From Gemmatimonadota bacterium (GTDB taxonomy: Bacteria; Gemmatimonadota; Gemmatimonadetes; Gemmatimonadales; GWC2-71-9), in the NCBI GenBank assembly GCA_003220855.1, contig QHTP01000104.1, positions 1 to 7,557 on the forward strand: 7,557 bases of DNA. Direction: 5' to 3'. The notes under the pieces were generated by a model. It was not told the DNA's origin and searched no databases. It saw only the letters and a list, made by a program, of their open reading frames with translations. Position numbers and translations under genes: made by a program. Shown here piece by piece: positions 5,974 through 7,557 of the stretch; within the stretch, counting starts at the first letter, position 1, and each line of letters starts with the position of its first letter.

Positions 5974-6726
5974 ATGCCCGCTCCCGTCCTCGTCGAAGCC
6001 TGCGTCGACTCCATTGAATCTGCGCTCGCCGCGGCCCGCGGGGGCGCGCACCGGATCGAGCTCTGCGCCAATCTCATTGAGGGCGGCACGACGCCCTCCG
6101 CAGGTACGCTCGCGGTCTGCCGCGCCCGGCTCGACATCCCCATCTTCGTGCTCATTCGCCCGCGAGGCGGCGACTTCCTTTTCTCGGCGGCCGAGTGCGC
6201 CGTGATGCTCGAGGACATTCGACGGGCCAAACAAGCGGGCGCTCAGGGCTGCGTGACGGGTGTGCTGCGCGCCGATGGAGAGATCGACGTGGACCGGACC
6301 CGCGAGCTCATGGACGCCGCGCGGCCGCTGCAGGTGACGTTCCACCGGGCGTTCGATGTGTGTCGTGACGGGAGCCGCGCTCTCGAAACGCTCATCGCGC
6401 TTGGCGTGGAGCGCGTGCTCTCGTCCGGTCAGGCGGCCACCGCACCCGAGGGCGCGGAGACGATTGCCCGGCTGGTGCGGCAGGCGGCGGGCCGCATCGG
6501 CGTTCTCCCCGGGGGTGGCATCACGCCGGCCAACGTCGCGGCCCTGGTGCGCGCGACGGGCGTGACTCAGGTGCACCTCACGGGCGCGGCGGTCCACCGC
6601 AGCGCCATGACGTTTCGCGCCGAGCGGGTCACGATTGGCAACGCGCCGCCCCGCAGCGAGTACGACTGGAGTGTGACGGACGCGGAGCAGATTCGGCAGG
6701 TCGTGACCATGTTGGCGACTCCGTGA
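5974..6726 (+). CDS. cutC: CutC family protein (copper homeostasis protein CutC)
   Basis: A 250-residue TIM-barrel protein of the CutC family, cytoplasmic. The family was linked to copper tolerance in E. coli, but that role is disputed and the biochemical function is not settled. Motifs run through the whole protein in the expected order: VDSIESALAAARGGAHRIEL (11-30), NLIEGGTTPSAG (33-44), IRPRGGDFLFSAAE (61-74), GVLRADGEIDV (96-106), TFHRAFDVC (122-130), LSSGQAATAPEG (149-160) and LPGGGITPANV (178-188). The length matches the family and the gene looks intact. The ATG at 5974 gives the normal short N-terminus MPAPVLVEACV. There is no Shine-Dalgarno sequence. The gene is divergent from the broken PLD-like gene with a 71-base gap. 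No metal-resistance gene is adjacent, so the context gives no support for a copper role. Confidence 0.94.
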   Translation: MPAPVLVEACVDSIESALAAARGGAHRIELCANLIEGGTTPSAGTLAVCRARLDIPIFVLIRPRGGDFLFSAAECAVMLEDIRRAKQAGAQGCVTGVLRADGEIDVDRTRELMDAARPLQVTFHRAFDVCRDGSRALETLIALGVERVLSSGQAATAPEGAETIARLVRQAAGRIGVLPGGGITPANVAALVRATGVTQVHLTGAAVHRSAMTFRAERVTIGNAPPRSEYDWSVTDAEQIRQVVTMLATP

Positions 6727-6731
6727 CACGC

Positions 6732-6756
6732 TGAGAGGAGTATGAGAAGCCTCTCA
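6732..6756 (+). terminator. Hairpin after cutC, weak terminator or leader element
   Basis: TGAGAGG (6732-6738) and CCTCTCA (6750-6756) form a perfect 7-base stem with an 11-base loop, beginning 6 bases after the cutC stop. There is no following T-run, so it is not a standard intrinsic terminator. It could protect the cutC mRNA end or belong to the leader of the downstream lipoprotein gene. Confidence 0.4.
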
Positions 6757-6836
6757 TGACGGGTGTGCGGCAGGTCCGCTGCGCAGCACCAGAACGTTAC
6801 TTCCCCGAGACGAACAACATGTGGTCCACAACACTC

Positions 6837-6842
6837 GGGAGG
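6837..6842 (+). promoter_or_regulatory. Shine-Dalgarno site fixing the ATG start at 6852
   Basis: GGGAGG ends 9 bases before the ATG at 6852. The in-frame ATG at 6819 has no comparable site and would put 11 unneeded residues before the signal peptide, so 6852 is preferred. Confidence 0.65.
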
Positions 6843-6851
6843 TTTCGTTCA

Positions 6852-7557
6852 ATGACCAGGCATTTCGCTTTCATCGCGCTCGTCGCCGTGGCAGTCGCCG
6901 CGTGCGAGCAGAACCGCAGTCTCACGAGCCCCGCCGCGTCGCTGCAGGCAGCGCGCGACGCCGACGTCACGGGCGACCTCGCCGGTCCGGGCGCGGTGTA
7001 CACGCTCACCAACCAGGTCGGCGGCAATGCGGTCGCCGTCTTCACGCGGGGCGCCGACGGCAGGCTCGCCTCGGCCGGCAGCGTCGCGACGGGCGGCACC
7101 GGCACGGGCGCGAGTCTGGGCTCGCAGGGCGCGGTGTCGCTGAGCAATGACGGCCGCCGGCTGTTCGCGGTCAACGCCGGCTCCAACGATGTGTCGGTGT
7201 TCGCTGTGAGCCCGACAGGCCTGGCGCTTGCGAGCCGCACCGCTTCGGGCGGCACCCTGCCGATCAGCCTGACCGTGCACGGCAACGTGCTGTACGTGTT
7301 GAACGCAGGCGGCAGCGGCAACATCTCGGGCTTCACGCTTGGTACCAGCGGCGACCTCACGCCGATCGCGGGCGCCACCCTGCCCCTCTCGGGCTCCACC
7401 GTCGGCCCGGCCGATGTGCAATTCAGCCCCGACGGGAGCCGTCTCGTGGTCACCGAGAAGAACACCAATCTGCTCGACGTGTACGCTGTGGACGCGAACG
7501 GCGTGGCGTCGGGCCCAACGACGACGGCCTCCGCCGGCGGCACGCCGTTCGGGTTCG
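6852..7557 (+). CDS. Beta-propeller lipoprotein (lactonase/YVTN-like), 3' end beyond the window
   Basis: The open frame runs off the window after 235 residues. The N-terminus MTRHFAFIALVAVAVAAC is a lipoprotein signal with lipobox VAAC and lipidated Cys18, so the protein should be membrane-anchored outside the cytoplasm. From about residue 47 it shows repeated propeller-blade units: YTLTNQVGGNAVAVF (50-64), LFAVNAGSNDVSVFAV (104-119), LYVLNAGGSGNISGFTL (147-163) and LVVTEKNTNLLDVYAV (198-213). Each is followed by a D/T-G-L/V turn, and FSPDGSRL (191-198) is typical of such folds. The pattern resembles 6-phosphogluconolactonase-like and YVTN proteins, which would have seven blades in about 350-400 residues, so roughly half is present. 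Enzymatic activity cannot be judged from this part. The start is set by GGGAGG 9 bases upstream. It may be transcribed separately from cutC. Confidence 0.85.
   Translation, partial: MTRHFAFIALVAVAVAACEQNRSLTSPAASLQAARDADVTGDLAGPGAVYTLTNQVGGNAVAVFTRGADGRLASAGSVATGGTGTGASLGSQGAVSLSNDGRRLFAVNAGSNDVSVFAVSPTGLALASRTASGGTLPISLTVHGNVLYVLNAGGSGNISGFTLGTSGDLTPIAGATLPLSGSTVGPADVQFSPDGSRLVVTEKNTNLLDVYAVDANGVASGPTTTASAGGTPFGF

Noticed and set aside
6797..7543. 248-residue open frame on the minus strand
   Set aside because: It is antisense to the beta-propeller lipoprotein, which has a lipobox, a good ribosome site and repeated blade motifs. The minus-strand product is a Pro/Ala/Val-rich shadow.

Overview
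The window is GC-rich bacterial DNA (by eye about two thirds G+C, not computed) with strong G/C bias at third codon positions, several GTG/TTG starts, and a mix of genes with good Shine-Dalgarno sites and genes that look leaderless. The organism cannot be named from these genes. The style fits an uncultivated soil-type bacterium of a group such as Gemmatimonadota or Acidobacteriota, but this is a weak inference. No RNA gene, CRISPR array, insertion sequence or phage gene was seen.

Layout from left to right. (1) A methylguanine-DNA methyltransferase (minus, 1-519) is divergent from a small multi-pass membrane protein of unknown function (plus, 570-1118). (2) The membrane gene meets tail to tail a nadA-nadC pair (minus, 1121-2888). 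These encode the last two steps of de novo nicotinate mononucleotide synthesis and overlap by 8 bases; nadB is not in the window. (3) A 207-base divergent spacer (2889-3095) holds a 24-base dyad, a spaced 9-base inverted repeat and a likely -10 box. (4) On the plus strand, an exported SH3-like protein with an unrecognised Cys-containing C-terminal domain (3096-3845) is followed 5 bases later by a metallo-beta-lactamase/beta-CASP nuclease related to RNase J (3851-5422). (5) Convergent to it is a frame-broken, probably internally deleted gene of a remnant PLD-like family (minus, 5443-5902). (6) Divergent from that is cutC (plus, 5974-6726), and then the 5' part of a beta-propeller lipoprotein gene (plus, from 6852) that runs off the window.

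Most of the window is housekeeping: DNA repair, NAD synthesis, RNA processing and a CutC protein. I found no convincing new multi-gene system. The points most worth a second look are the decayed gene and its breakpoint, the pairing of an exported SH3-like protein with a beta-CASP nuclease, the substituted conserved residues in NadC, and -10-like boxes placed exactly for leaderless translation of at least two genes.
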